Shown here: positions 1-8,225 of the stretch, one piece after another
Layout: each line of letters opens with the position of its first letter
How positions within the stretch are numbered: the stretch's first letter is position 1
Origin: Salarchaeum sp. JOR-1
GTDB lineage: Archaea > Halobacteriota > Halobacteria > Halobacteriales > Halobacteriaceae
Direction: 5' to 3'
Assembly: GCF_007833275.1 (NCBI RefSeq)
Contig: NZ_CP042241.1
Coordinates: forward strand, 1,116,001 to 1,180,000
Length of the DNA: 64,000 nt
Made by a program: the position numbers and the translations under genes
Notes under the pieces: model-generated
Databases searched by the model: none
Seen by the model: the letters and a program-made list of their open reading frames with translations, nothing else
What the model was told of the DNA's origin: nothing

Positions 1-267
1 CCTCCTCCGCGGCGTCGTTCACGTCCGCAGAATCCGTCGCGGCGACCACGAGCACGGGCTCGACGCGCTCCACCCACTCCGAAACCCCGTTCGGGCCGGG
101 GGCCGCGCGGACGAGGTCGGCGTCACCGAACGCGGCGTCCGCGAACTCGGGACTCACGACTAGCACGTCCGCCTCGCTCGCGAAGTGACGGGCCTTCCGC
201 GCGCCCACCCGACCGCCGCCGAACACCAGCACGGCCTCCCCCCTGAAGTCGTGCGCGAGCGGAATCA
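1..267 (-). CDS. Precorrin-2 dehydrogenase / siroheme synthase N-terminal domain (partial)
   Basis: The first 89 codons are visible; the rest runs off the left edge. The N-terminus has a Rossmann nucleotide-binding segment (VLVFGGGRVGARKARHF, residues about 14-30) followed by ADVLVVSP and a strand ending VVAATD, the pattern of the Met8p/CysG NAD-dependent dehydrogenase that oxidises precorrin-2 to sirohydrochlorin. The ATG at 267 lies only 1 nt after the stop of the siroheme decarboxylase gene, so the two form one transcript. That pairing fits the siroheme-dependent haem route. Whether a ferrochelatase part follows cannot be seen. Confidence 0.85.
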
Positions 268-268
268 T

Positions 269-1339
269 CTACTCCTCCGAGTCCGCCTCGGTGTTCGCGT
301 CCGCGCGCTCCGCCATCCGAAGCCCCGTCTTCTTGAGGATTCGCGTCGAGAACAGCGTGTCCCAGTCGTCGTCCCCGACGTCCCAGTACTCGCTCATCAC
401 CTCTCGCACCTGCTGGATGCGCGCCTCGCTCTCTTCCTCGCTGCGGCCGTGCGTCATCGCGAAGAAGTTGTACGGCCACACGCCCTCGTGGCGCGGCCGC
501 TCGTAGCAGTGCGTCACGAAATCGAGACTCGCGACCGCCGGCCCGACCTCCGACACGGCGTCGTCCGGCACGTCCCACACCGTCATCCCGTTCTCCGTGT
601 ACCCGAGCGCGTAGTGGTTCGGAATCACGCCCACCCGCCTGACCTTCCCCTCCTCGTTGAACCGCCTGAGCGCCTCCACCACCCACTCGGCGTCCTGCCC
701 GATCTCCGCGGCCACGTCCGCGTACGGCGTCGGCGTTATCGGGAGGCCGTCCTGGATCGCGAGCACGAGGTCGCGCTCCGCCGGCGTCAACGCCTCCCGA
801 TCCGTCCGGGCGGGGCTCGGTCCGAGGTGCGAGAGGTCTACGTCGCCGTCCTGCACGGGGCCGTCGACGAGGAACTTCGCCTCCACGCGGAACTCCTGTT
901 GCTTCGGCAGATTGTACGTCTCCTGGCCGGTCTCCTCCTCGATCTCTCCGAGCACCTCGCCGACGCGCTCCTCGTCCGCGACGGAGAGCACGAACCACAT
1001 GTTCAGGTGGGGGTGTTCGCGCTCGTAGTTGTGCGCGACCTCCCGGTGGTCGTTCACCAGCTCGGCGGTCTCTTCGAACGACTCCGCTGGCGCGTGCATC
1101 GCGACCAGCGTCGCCTGCCCGCCGATCTCCTCCGCGTTGATGAGCGCACCAAACCGCGTCAACACTCCCTCGTCGTCTAACTCTCGAACCAGCTCCACGA
1201 GCTCCGCGGCGTCCACGTCGATACCCCGTCCGCGGAGCGCTTCCGCGGCCGGTTCGAACGGATGACGGACGACCGGAAACCCGCCCTGGAACGCGTTGAT
1301 GACCGCGCGTTCCCGGTCGTCGAGGCCCGTCTCAGTCAT
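269..1339 (-). CDS. Siroheme decarboxylase, fused AhbA/AhbB type (Lrp/AsnC-like)
   Basis: A 356-residue protein made of two similar halves, each starting with an AsnC-type winged helix (first half DDRERAVINAFQGGFP; second half TPAERDLVLAIQDGLP near residue 182) and continuing into a ferredoxin-like domain. The halves carry the siroheme decarboxylase signatures: HNYEREHPHLNMWFVL in the first and HCYERPRHEGVWPYNFF with MTHGR in the second. In many organisms AhbA and AhbB are separate subunits; here they are fused. The enzyme converts siroheme to 12,18-didecarboxysiroheme in the alternative haem pathway. It is often annotated as an Lrp regulator, but the catalytic-type motifs and the adjacent precorrin-2 dehydrogenase favour the enzyme. 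Confidence 0.85.
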   Translation of the reverse strand: MTETGLDDRERAVINAFQGGFPVVRHPFEPAAEALRGRGIDVDAAELVELVRELDDEGVLTRFGALINAEEIGGQATLVAMHAPAESFEETAELVNDHREVAHNYEREHPHLNMWFVLSVADEERVGEVLGEIEEETGQETYNLPKQQEFRVEAKFLVDGPVQDGDVDLSHLGPSPARTDREALTPAERDLVLAIQDGLPITPTPYADVAAEIGQDAEWVVEALRRFNEEGKVRRVGVIPNHYALGYTENGMTVWDVPDDAVSEVGPAVASLDFVTHCYERPRHEGVWPYNFFAMTHGRSEEESEARIQQVREVMSEYWDVGDDDWDTLFSTRILKKTGLRMAERADANTEADSEE

Positions 1340-1387
1340 ACCCTCGACTGGGGGATGAGCACAGATAAGCGCACTCGTTCCCCGCTC

Positions 1388-1804
1388 CTACGCGAAGTAC
1401 TCGTCCTCCGTCACGCCGACGACCTCGTCCGCGTTCGCCACCTCGCGCAGGTCGGCGAGAACCGCGTTGTGATCGTCCGTCGCCTCCCAGTACAGCACCA
1501 CGTCGTACGTCCCCTCCCGCATGAGCTGCTGGCACTCCCAGACGAACTCGTCGCCGTCGATGGTGCGGCCGTGGTGCTGGTTCACGCCGAACTCGTCGCT
1601 GTCGTTCCCCGAGTACACGTACGTGTCCTCGTCCGTGACGTGCTCGGCGATAGCGTCGCCCGCGTCGAGCGTGAGCTGATGCATCATGCTCTCCTCCTCC
1701 CCGTCGAGACTCGTGTGGACGACCGCGCCGTGTAACTCGATGTCGCCGGGCTTGAGGAGTTCGACCGCGCGCCGGTAGAGGTCCGCGTTCAGCGTCTCAC
1801 TCAT
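1388..1804 (-). CDS. Haloarchaeal conserved protein (DUF5778-like)
   Basis: A 138-residue acidic soluble protein starting at MSETLNADLY. The longer reading from 1840 adds only a basic, low-quality extension, so the ATG at 1804 is preferred. It has no signal peptide or membrane segment. Notable stretches are VVHTSLDGEEESMMHQLTLD, a central YVYSGNDSDEFG and the end VVGVTEDEYFA. I place it in the DUF5778 group by general resemblance; function is unknown. It ends 48 nt before the siroheme decarboxylase start on the same strand and diverges from uppS across a gap of about 90 nt. Confidence 0.65.
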   Translation of the reverse strand: MSETLNADLYRRAVELLKPGDIELHGAVVHTSLDGEEESMMHQLTLDAGDAIAEHVTDEDTYVYSGNDSDEFGVNQHHGRTIDGDEFVWECQQLMREGTYDVVLYWEATDDHNAVLADLREVANADEVVGVTEDEYFA

Positions 1805-1896
1805 ACGTCCTACTGGGGCGGAGCGCGCCATACGTCTCACGGTCCCGGTCTACCACTCCAGAAGGCTGATACCCCTTCGCTGCCCACGGACGAGTG

Positions 1897-2796
1897 ATGC
1901 GAGACTGGCTGCGCCGCCGCGTCCGCGCGGGCTACGAGCGACTGCTCTCCCGCGAGGTCGACGGCGCGCCCGAACACGTCGCCGTCATCCAGGACGGCAA
2001 CCGCCGGTACGCCCGCGAACGCGGCGGCGAAGCCACCGACGGCTATCAGGCCGGCGCCCGAACCACGGAGGAGATGCTGGACTGGTGCGCCGACCTCGGC
2101 GTCGAAGAACTCACCCTCTACGCGTTCTCCACCGAGAACTTCGAACGCCCCGAGGAACAACAGGAACACCTCTTCGACCTCCTCACCGAGAAACTCCACG
2201 AGTTCGCGGACGCCGACCGCGTCCACGACCGCCGCGTCCGCGTGCGCGCCATCGGCGAAACCGATCGCCTCCCCCCGCGCGTCCGGGACGCCATCGCGTA
2301 CGCCGACCGCCGCACTCGCGGCTACGACGGCTTCACGCTCAACGTCGCGCTCGCGTACGGCGGCCGCGCCGAACTCCTCGGCGCCGCCCGCGACATCGCC
2401 CACTCCGTCCACGCGGGCGACCTCAGCCCGGACGACGTGACCGTCGACGAGATCCAGGGACACCTCCACCCCGACCGCGTCCGCGACGTCGACCTCATCA
2501 TCCGCACCGGCGGCGACGAACGCACCTCGAACTTCCTCCCCTGGCACGCCAACGGCAGCGAAGCCGCCGTCTACTTCTGCGCGCCGTACTGGCCCGAATT
2601 CTCCAAGGTCGACTTCCTCCGCGGCATCCGCACCTACCAAGCCCGCGAGAAATCCTGGCAGCGCGCCCGCCTCGAACGCGCCCTCGCCCTCGTCCGCGCG
2701 TTCGGCAGCGCCGAACTCGACGACGCCCGCGCAATCATCGACCGCCTCCGCACCCGAACCGCCATCGACCTCCCCGACGAAGAGCCCGCGGACTAA
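1897..2796 (+). CDS. uppS: Undecaprenyl diphosphate synthase (cis-prenyltransferase)
   Basis: A 299-residue enzyme that condenses isopentenyl diphosphate onto an allylic primer to make the long-chain polyprenyl phosphate carrier used in archaeal N-glycosylation. The catalytic motif HVAVIQDGNRRYARERGG is intact, with the predicted metal-binding Asp at residue 33. The family's later motifs TLYAFSTENFERP, TLNVALAYGGRAEL, and RTGGDERTSNFLPW with Y.C..YWPEFSKVDFL are all present. ATG at 1897 is chosen over the in-frame GTG at 1894. It is convergent with a shorter homologue at 2947-3555, with a block of palindromes between the two. Confidence 0.92.
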   Translation: MRDWLRRRVRAGYERLLSREVDGAPEHVAVIQDGNRRYARERGGEATDGYQAGARTTEEMLDWCADLGVEELTLYAFSTENFERPEEQQEHLFDLLTEKLHEFADADRVHDRRVRVRAIGETDRLPPRVRDAIAYADRRTRGYDGFTLNVALAYGGRAELLGAARDIAHSVHAGDLSPDDVTVDEIQGHLHPDRVRDVDLIIRTGGDERTSNFLPWHANGSEAAVYFCAPYWPEFSKVDFLRGIRTYQAREKSWQRARLERALALVRAFGSAELDDARAIIDRLRTRTAIDLPDEEPAD

Positions 2797-2835
2797 CTCC
2801 TACGGCCGACGGAACGCAAATCGGGGATTCACTAC

Positions 2836-2959
2836 ATTCGGCCTACCGGCCGAATTAGCGCAAGACCTCCGGCCTTGCTGAGTTTGGACGGCTCGCTGAC
2901 GCTCACCGTCCAAACTAGCGCAAATCACAGATTTGCCGCGTTTGGCCTAGCGGCCAAAC
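2836..2959. repeat. Cluster of five tandem palindromes between convergent genes
   Basis: Five consecutive inverted repeats are seen: 2836-2855 (ATTCGGCC, loop TACC, GGCCGAAT), 2860-2878 (GCAAGACC/GGCCTTGC, one mismatch), 2881-2916 (11-bp perfect arms AGTTTGGACGG/CCGTCCAAACT), 2920-2936 (GCAAATC/GATTTGC) and 2940-2959 (GTTTGGCC/GGCCAAAC). The octamer TAGCGCAA recurs at 2856-2863 and 2916-2923 between units. The first and last palindromes are clearly related to each other. The last one contains the stop codon of the minus-strand cis-prenyltransferase-like gene. The location suggests bidirectional transcription termination, but the linker repetition is more elaborate than a plain terminator. Confidence 0.8.
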
Positions 2960-3555
2960 CTCCGCTGACGGTTCTGGTAATCCCTGATGGCGCGGAGGTA
3001 GTCGCGCTTCCGGAAGTCCCGCCAGTTCACGTCGGTGAAGTAGAGTTCGGCGTAGACGGACTGCCAGATCATGAAGTCGCTGAGGCGTTCCGCGCCGGTC
3101 TTGACGACGAGGTCGGGTTCGTCGGGGAAGACGAGGCGGGACTCGATCTCGGATTCGTCCACGTCGTCGGGGTCGAGGTCGCCGGACTCGACGGATTCGG
3201 CGATGGACTGGACGGCGTCCGCGAACTCGTGTTTGCCGCCGAGACCCACCGAAATCTGGATGGGTGCGTCGGCGCGTTCGGTGTCGTTGGGGCCGCGGAC
3301 GGCGAGCTCGCGGGGCGCGTCGACGGCGGCGAGCTCGCGCTCGAGCGTCGGAACGGCGGCCTCGTCGAGCACGCTCACGTACACCGTCACGCGCTGTGCG
3401 CCGTAGTCGAACGCCCACGCGAACGCGTCGCTGAGCGTGTCGTACGCGCCCTGCTCGAGGAGGTCGCGTTCGGTGAGGACGAGCGCGACGTGGTCGGGGG
3501 TCGGCGCGTCGTCCCGGCGTACGCGAACGGCGAGGTAGTGGTCGTAGACGCCCAC
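2947..3555 (-). CDS. Short cis-prenyltransferase homologue lacking the catalytic motif
   Basis: A 202-residue protein that aligns along its length with UppS. PDHVALVLTERDLLEQGAYD sits where UppS has PEHVAVIQDGNRRYARERGG, so the DGNRR motif and its metal-binding Asp are missing. The family's middle and end are kept: RVTVYVSVLDE, PIQISVGLGGKHEF, VKTGAERLSDFMIWQ, YFTDVNWRDFRKRDYLRAIRDYQ. This combination (C-terminal dimer and substrate motif kept, active site lost) resembles non-catalytic partners such as NgBR in heteromeric cis-prenyltransferases. That role is an inference from the alignment and from lying next to a full UppS. Confidence 0.8.
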   Translation of the reverse strand: MGVYDHYLAVRVRRDDAPTPDHVALVLTERDLLEQGAYDTLSDAFAWAFDYGAQRVTVYVSVLDEAAVPTLERELAAVDAPRELAVRGPNDTERADAPIQISVGLGGKHEFADAVQSIAESVESGDLDPDDVDESEIESRLVFPDEPDLVVKTGAERLSDFMIWQSVYAELYFTDVNWRDFRKRDYLRAIRDYQNRQRRFGR

Positions 3556-3638
3556 ACCCCGTTTCCGCGGCGGGCGGCCTAAACCCCTCCGCTGTTCGGG
3601 AGTCTTAAGTGCGGCGCAGGTGAAGGAACGGCGTTACC

Positions 3639-4937
3639 GTGACTCTCCCGCTTCGGCGGGCGGCGGCGTACGCGTTCTGCAGTCTCCTCGCGCTCACCGC
3701 CCCCTTCCTCGGCCCGTTCGCCGCCGCCCCGTTCGCCGTGGTGGCGGCCGCGGCCTACGTCGTTCGGGACGGCCCCCTGTTCCGACTGCTCGCGTTCCCG
3801 TGGGACGAACAGGCGGAACGCCTCCGCACGTTCGTCGGGTTCGCCGGCGGCGCGGCCGGTCTCGCGGTTCTCGTGCCCGCGCTGGGACTGCCCGTCGTCG
3901 TGTACGTCGCGACCGTCCTCGCGCTCGCGTTCGGCGACCTCGGCTATCGCGCCGTCCTCGACTACCGGGAGTCCCGCGTGTACGCAACCGCGGGATTCGG
4001 CGTGCTCGGCACGCTCGCCGCCGTCCTCGGCCAGCTCGCGGTCGTCGAAGCCGGCGCGACGGCCGCCGCCCCGCCGACGTACGCGTTTTTCGCCACGACC
4101 GCGGCGTTGCTCGCCGCGCTCCTCCGAGCCGTCTTCACCGAACGCGACTCTCCGCTCCTCCTCGCCGTCATCGCCCTCCTCCTCTGGCTGTTCTGGGCCG
4201 TCGCCGACCCCGTCTCCTGGACTCGCATCGCCGTCGCGTTGGCGCTCACCGTCGGGTTCGGCGCGCTCTCCTTCGCCGTCGGCTCCAGCTCCATCCCCGG
4301 ACTCCTCACCGGCGTCTTCCTCGGACTGCTCGCCGTCGTCCTCGGCGGCTACGGCTGGTTCGCCGTCCTCATCACGTTCTTCGGCCTCGGGAGTTTCGCC
4401 ACCAAGTACCGCTACGAGGAAAAGGAATCCCGGGGCGTCGCCGAGGAGAACGAGGGCGCGCGCGGCAGCGGGAACGTCCTCGGGAACTCCGCCGCCGCGC
4501 TCGTCGCGCTCCTCCTGTTCGCGTCCGCCGACCACCTCCCGTGGGGCGCGTCCGTCTTCCTCTACGCCTACCTCGGAAGCGTCGCCACCGCGCTCGCGGA
4601 CACCCTGTCGAGCGAAATCGGCGGCCTCTACGGCCCGCCCCGCCTCCTCACAACGCTCGAACCCGTCCAACCCGGAACGGACGGCGGCGTCACCTGGCAG
4701 GGCGAACTCGCCGGCGTCGCGGGTGCGACGGTCATCGCGCTCATCGGCCTCGTCGCGTTCTCTCTTCCCCCGCTCGGTGTGGCGATCGTCGTCGCCGGCG
4801 GCCTCGTCGGCATGACCGTGGACAGCCTCGTCGGCGCGACGCTCGAAGGCGACCTGTTCGGAAACCAGTCCGTGAACTTCATCGCGACGGCGTCCGGCGG
4901 CGTCGCCGTCGCCCTCATCGCACTCCTGTTACTCTAA
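3639..4937 (+). CDS. DUF92 family polytopic membrane protein
   Basis: A 432-residue integral membrane protein with about a dozen hydrophobic segments, GTG start at 3639. The C-terminal 200 residues carry the DUF92 hallmarks: FGLGSFATKYRYEEKE, GNVLGNSAAALVAL, a DTLSSEIGGLYG segment and GLVGMTVDSLVGATLEG near the end. DUF92 contains plant VTE6 (phytyl-phosphate kinase), so a lipid or isoprenoid phosphate kinase activity is possible, but substrate cannot be told here. The unusually long hydrophobic N-terminal half (about residues 1-225) precedes the conserved part. It overlaps the end of dnaG by 9 nt, convergently. Confidence 0.85.
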   Translation: MTLPLRRAAAYAFCSLLALTAPFLGPFAAAPFAVVAAAAYVVRDGPLFRLLAFPWDEQAERLRTFVGFAGGAAGLAVLVPALGLPVVVYVATVLALAFGDLGYRAVLDYRESRVYATAGFGVLGTLAAVLGQLAVVEAGATAAAPPTYAFFATTAALLAALLRAVFTERDSPLLLAVIALLLWLFWAVADPVSWTRIAVALALTVGFGALSFAVGSSSIPGLLTGVFLGLLAVVLGGYGWFAVLITFFGLGSFATKYRYEEKESRGVAEENEGARGSGNVLGNSAAALVALLLFASADHLPWGASVFLYAYLGSVATALADTLSSEIGGLYGPPRLLTTLEPVQPGTDGGVTWQGELAGVAGATVIALIGLVAFSLPPLGVAIVVAGGLVGMTVDSLVGATLEGDLFGNQSVNFIATASGGVAVALIALLLL

Positions 4938-6209
4938 CTCGGAAACCGTGTGCACGCGGACGGCCGCGGGCTGTTTCACGTACTCACCGCGCTCTGTCCC
5001 GACGATTCGGCCGACGCCGCGCTGCGCCGCAACGTCCAGCACGCGCTGGGTCACTGCACCGTCCAGCACGACCAGCGCCGGCACCGGGTCGGCGTCCACG
5101 AGCGCGTCGAACACGTCGTCCGCCGCGACCGCCGCGAGTTCCGCGCGTTCGCCGTCGAAGAAGTACGCCTCCCCCGACCCCGCAACGTCGGCCGCGAGAT
5201 CCGCCATCGACGCCGGCTCGGCCGAGCGACCGGATTCCGTCGCCGAGGCGTCCTTCGATACCGCCGGTTCGTCGGCCTCGACCTCCTCGCCTGCCGTGCA
5301 CGCCTCCGTGTCGGTGTCGCCGACCGCGGGCTCGGCGGGCGCGTCGGTCTGCGGTTCGGCGGGCGCGGGGACGGTTTCGGTGCTGCCGTCGGTCACCGCG
5401 GTGGGGGTGTCGGCGCTCGCGTACGGCGTCTTGTTCCGGAGCGCGGCGTCCACTTGCTCGCGCGGGAGGTCTTCGACGGACTCGCCGTCGGGCGCGCGGG
5501 CGACGTAATCGATGTCGCCGACCTGTTCGAGTTCGCGGCGGATGAGGTCGCCGCCGCGGTCGCCGTCGAGGAAGACGGTCGTCGTGCGTTCCCGGGTGAG
5601 GTCGGCCACCGCGGCCGGGACGTTCGTGCCCTCGACCGCGATCGCGTTCTTCACGCCGTACCGGAGGAGGCGCTTCACGTCCGCGCGGCCCTCCACGACG
5701 ACGACCGCGTCCGAGGACGCGACGTGCGGCCCCGCCGGCAGTTCCTCGTACTCCGTGATGTCGGCTTCCTTCGCGGACTCCCGGACCTCGTCCAGTATCT
5801 CCTCGCTGTCGAGCACGCCGTCGTCGAACGCGGTCGCGAGCAGTTCCTTCGCGCGTTCTTTCACCTCGCGGCGCTTCGCCGCGCGCACGTCCTCGATGTC
5901 CGTGACGCGCACGCTCGCCCGACAGGGACCGATTCGTTCGACCGCCTCCAGCGCGGCGGCGAGGACGGCGGTCTCGACGCGATCCATGCTGGACGCGATG
6001 GTGATCGTGCCGGTGGAACGACCCTCTGTGTGCTCGACGCTCACGTCGATCCGGCCGAGTTTCGACGAGCTCTGGAGGTCGGGGATGTCCAGGTCGTCCC
6101 CCAGCAGGCCCTCGGTCTGCCCGAAGGCCGCGCCGACCACGTCGCTGCGTTCGATGACGCCGTCGGCGGTGAACTCGGCGTGGATGAGGTATTTGGAGGT
6201 GTCTTCCAT
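4929..6209 (-). CDS. dnaG: Archaeal DnaG-type primase
   Basis: A 426-residue archaeal DnaG. It begins with the typical MEDTSKYLIHAEFTADGVIE, followed by an alpha/beta region and a Toprim domain around residues 165-260: VVVVEGRADVKRLLRYG holds the conserved Glu, and VFLDGDRGGDLI the DxD-like metal site. A long Ala/Pro/Glu/Asp-rich linker (about residues 275-340) separates it from the C-terminal segment ending VRVHTVSELE. Archaeal DnaG is linked to the exosome and possibly to priming, with PriSL as the main replicative primase. The linker is typical of haloarchaeal versions. Start ATG at 6209. Confidence 0.93.
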   Translation of the reverse strand: MEDTSKYLIHAEFTADGVIERSDVVGAAFGQTEGLLGDDLDIPDLQSSSKLGRIDVSVEHTEGRSTGTITIASSMDRVETAVLAAALEAVERIGPCRASVRVTDIEDVRAAKRREVKERAKELLATAFDDGVLDSEEILDEVRESAKEADITEYEELPAGPHVASSDAVVVVEGRADVKRLLRYGVKNAIAVEGTNVPAAVADLTRERTTTVFLDGDRGGDLIRRELEQVGDIDYVARAPDGESVEDLPREQVDAALRNKTPYASADTPTAVTDGSTETVPAPAEPQTDAPAEPAVGDTDTEACTAGEEVEADEPAVSKDASATESGRSAEPASMADLAADVAGSGEAYFFDGERAELAAVAADDVFDALVDADPVPALVVLDGAVTQRVLDVAAQRGVGRIVGTERGEYVKQPAAVRVHTVSELE

Positions 6210-6262
6210 CGGCGGTGTCGGAGAAAAATTCGGGTCGATGATGGAAATACCTGTCGTCGCCG

Positions 6263-7681
6263 TTATGTCAGGGGTTCGCCCTTCGTCTCACGCCCGAAGA
6301 GGAGGACGACGAGGCCGCCGAGCGCGAACGCCACGGCGAGCGGCGTGAGCGCGACGAGGTAGCCGACGTCGACGAGCGCGCCCGCGAGAATCGGGCCGAT
6401 GACGGCCGCGATCTTCCCGACGCCGCCCGCGAACCCGTTCCCGGTCGCCCGGGCTTCCGTTGGGAAGAGTTCGGGCGTGTACGCGTAAATCGCGCCCCAC
6501 GCGCCGAGCGTGAAGAAGGAGGACGCGAGGAGCGCGAGGAAGAAGGGCCAGAACCCGCTGAGGCCGAGGCCGAAGCCCGCGCCCGGCATCGCGCTCGCGA
6601 ACACGAACGTGAACGCGCCGGACGCGAGCAGGTAGGTGCCGAGCGTGAGCTTCCGGCCGACCTTCTCGACGAGGTAGGCGGCGCTCGCGTACCCGGGGAA
6701 CTGGACGAGCGCGATGAGGAGGAAGTAGACGTAGATACCGCTGAACGTCAGGCCCGCGACGGAGAGCGCGGGGACGGTGCCGCTCGCGCCGAACGTCTGC
6801 GGGAGCCAGATGAACACGCCGTAGTACCCGAAGTTGATGGCGAACCACGCCGCCGAGATCATCACGGTCTGCAGGCGGATGTCGGCCTCGAACAGCCGGC
6901 CGAACCCGGGCGAGTCCATCGGCGTCACGTCGTCCGCGTCGATGAGCCGTACGTCCTCGCCGTTCTCCTCGGCGATGGCGCGCAGGCGGTCGTTCGCCGC
7001 CTCCACGTCGCCCGTGCGTGCGAGGTAGTAGGGGGTCTCCGAGAGCTGGGTTCGGATGACGAACACGAGGAGGCCAGGAACCGCCGAGGCGGCGAACAGG
7101 AGCCGCCACCCTTCCACTGCGCCGAACACGGGGACTGAGACGGTGCCGCCCGAGGGGAGGAAGGCGAGGAAGAACCACGCGAGGCCGACGGCGAGGCCGT
7201 AGCCGAGCGGCCAGAACGCGTCGAGGTACACCAGGTACCTGCCGCGGCGGTTCGTGGGGAGGTGTTCGGAGAGGTAGGAGGTGTCGACGGCGAGCGCGCC
7301 GCCGAGGCCGACGCCGGTCAAAAAGCGGAGGGCGAACCCGCTGTAGAAGCCGACGGCGAGCGCGGTGAGGCCGGCGAACACGGCGTACGTGAGGACGGTC
7401 CACTGGAACGCGGGTTTGCGGCCGTACTGGTCGGCGACGTACCCCCAGCCCCAGTTCCCGGCGACCATGCCCATGAGGCTCGCGGAGCCGAGGAGGCCCG
7501 CGGTGAGGCCGCTGAGGCTCCACGCGTCGAGGAGGACGGGGAGGGTGAAGCTGATGAGGATGACTTCCATGCCGTCGAACGCCCACGCCGTCCCGCAGAT
7601 GGCGAGGAGGCGGCGGTGGAACGCACCGACGGGAATCCTGTCTAACACCGCCGATACCGGTACACTTCGCTTTTCGGACAT
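6263..7681 (-). CDS. MFS transporter, sugar-porter/aromatic-acid symporter-like
   Basis: A 472-residue membrane protein with 12 predicted hydrophobic helices. The MFS loop-2/3 signature GYVADQYGRKPAF is clear near residue 75, and the membrane-embedded WAFDGMEVILISFTLPVL at the N-terminus resembles SV2-like and benzoate/shikimate porters. A central cytoplasmic loop (about residues 200-260) divides the two six-helix halves. The C-terminal half carries PELFPTEARATGNG, typical of the sugar-porter branch. ATG at 7681 is preferred to the in-frame GTG at 7696; an AT-rich stretch at 7701-7720 would serve as its promoter. The substrate is not determinable. Confidence 0.85.
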   Translation of the reverse strand: MSEKRSVPVSAVLDRIPVGAFHRRLLAICGTAWAFDGMEVILISFTLPVLLDAWSLSGLTAGLLGSASLMGMVAGNWGWGYVADQYGRKPAFQWTVLTYAVFAGLTALAVGFYSGFALRFLTGVGLGGALAVDTSYLSEHLPTNRRGRYLVYLDAFWPLGYGLAVGLAWFFLAFLPSGGTVSVPVFGAVEGWRLLFAASAVPGLLVFVIRTQLSETPYYLARTGDVEAANDRLRAIAEENGEDVRLIDADDVTPMDSPGFGRLFEADIRLQTVMISAAWFAINFGYYGVFIWLPQTFGASGTVPALSVAGLTFSGIYVYFLLIALVQFPGYASAAYLVEKVGRKLTLGTYLLASGAFTFVFASAMPGAGFGLGLSGFWPFFLALLASSFFTLGAWGAIYAYTPELFPTEARATGNGFAGGVGKIAAVIGPILAGALVDVGYLVALTPLAVAFALGGLVVLLFGRETKGEPLT

Positions 7682-7764
7682 TCTCGTATTCGGCACTGAC
7701 GATTCAATACATCAAAAAGATTGTGCCTACCCGTTCGATTTCGAGTCTCGGAGAATATTTTTCT

Positions 7765-8043
7765 TCAATCGGCGAGCGTCTCGGACATCCACTCGAACTG
7801 CTCGCGCACGTCCGCCGCCCCCGTCTCCGTGAGCGACACGCGCTCGTGCGCGCCGTCCGGCGTCCGCTCCACCAACCCCTGCGATTCGAGGGCGTCGATA
7901 GCGCCGTGGAACGTCTTCGGCCGCACCCGGCTCTCGTAGCGCTTCTCCAGCGCGCGCTTCACGCCGCTCACCGTCGGGTCGTCCAACCCGGCGATAGTGA
8001 TGCAGACGTCCCGCCGCAACCCCGACTGCAACCATCGAGACAT
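7765..8043 (-). CDS. Small winged-helix transcription regulator (PadR-like)
   Basis: A 92-residue protein that is essentially one winged helix-turn-helix: DVCITIAGLDDPTVSGVKRALEKRY, then TFHGAIDALESQGLVERTPDG and a wing ending SLTETGAADVREQFEWM. This is the layout of haloarchaeal PadR-like small regulators. It has no ligand domain. It is transcribed away from the pilin gene at 8226 across 182 nt, and a TATA-like run near 8068-8077 on the minus strand would give a leaderless transcript. The regulated gene is unknown; the pilin or the MFS gene downstream are the obvious candidates by position. Confidence 0.75.
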   Translation of the reverse strand: MSRWLQSGLRRDVCITIAGLDDPTVSGVKRALEKRYESRVRPKTFHGAIDALESQGLVERTPDGAHERVSLTETGAADVREQFEWMSETLAD

Positions 8044-8225
8044 ACCCGGGCGGTCGAGCGCCGACGAGTAGTCTTTTGCCGTTCACGACCCCACCGCTCA
8101 ATCGACACACGAACCGCCGTTCCTGACGAATTGTCCGCGTGACTGTGCGACGCGCCAGCGCGAGACCCTCTTTCGCGCGACCGAATGCGGACAAGGAGAA
8201 CCACTAAGTGCCATCGTTCCGTCAA

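Noticed and set aside
3620..5545. 641-codon plus-strand frame over the DUF92 and dnaG genes
   Set aside because: Arg/Pro-rich frame-shift product; DUF92 and DnaG are clear in their own frames.
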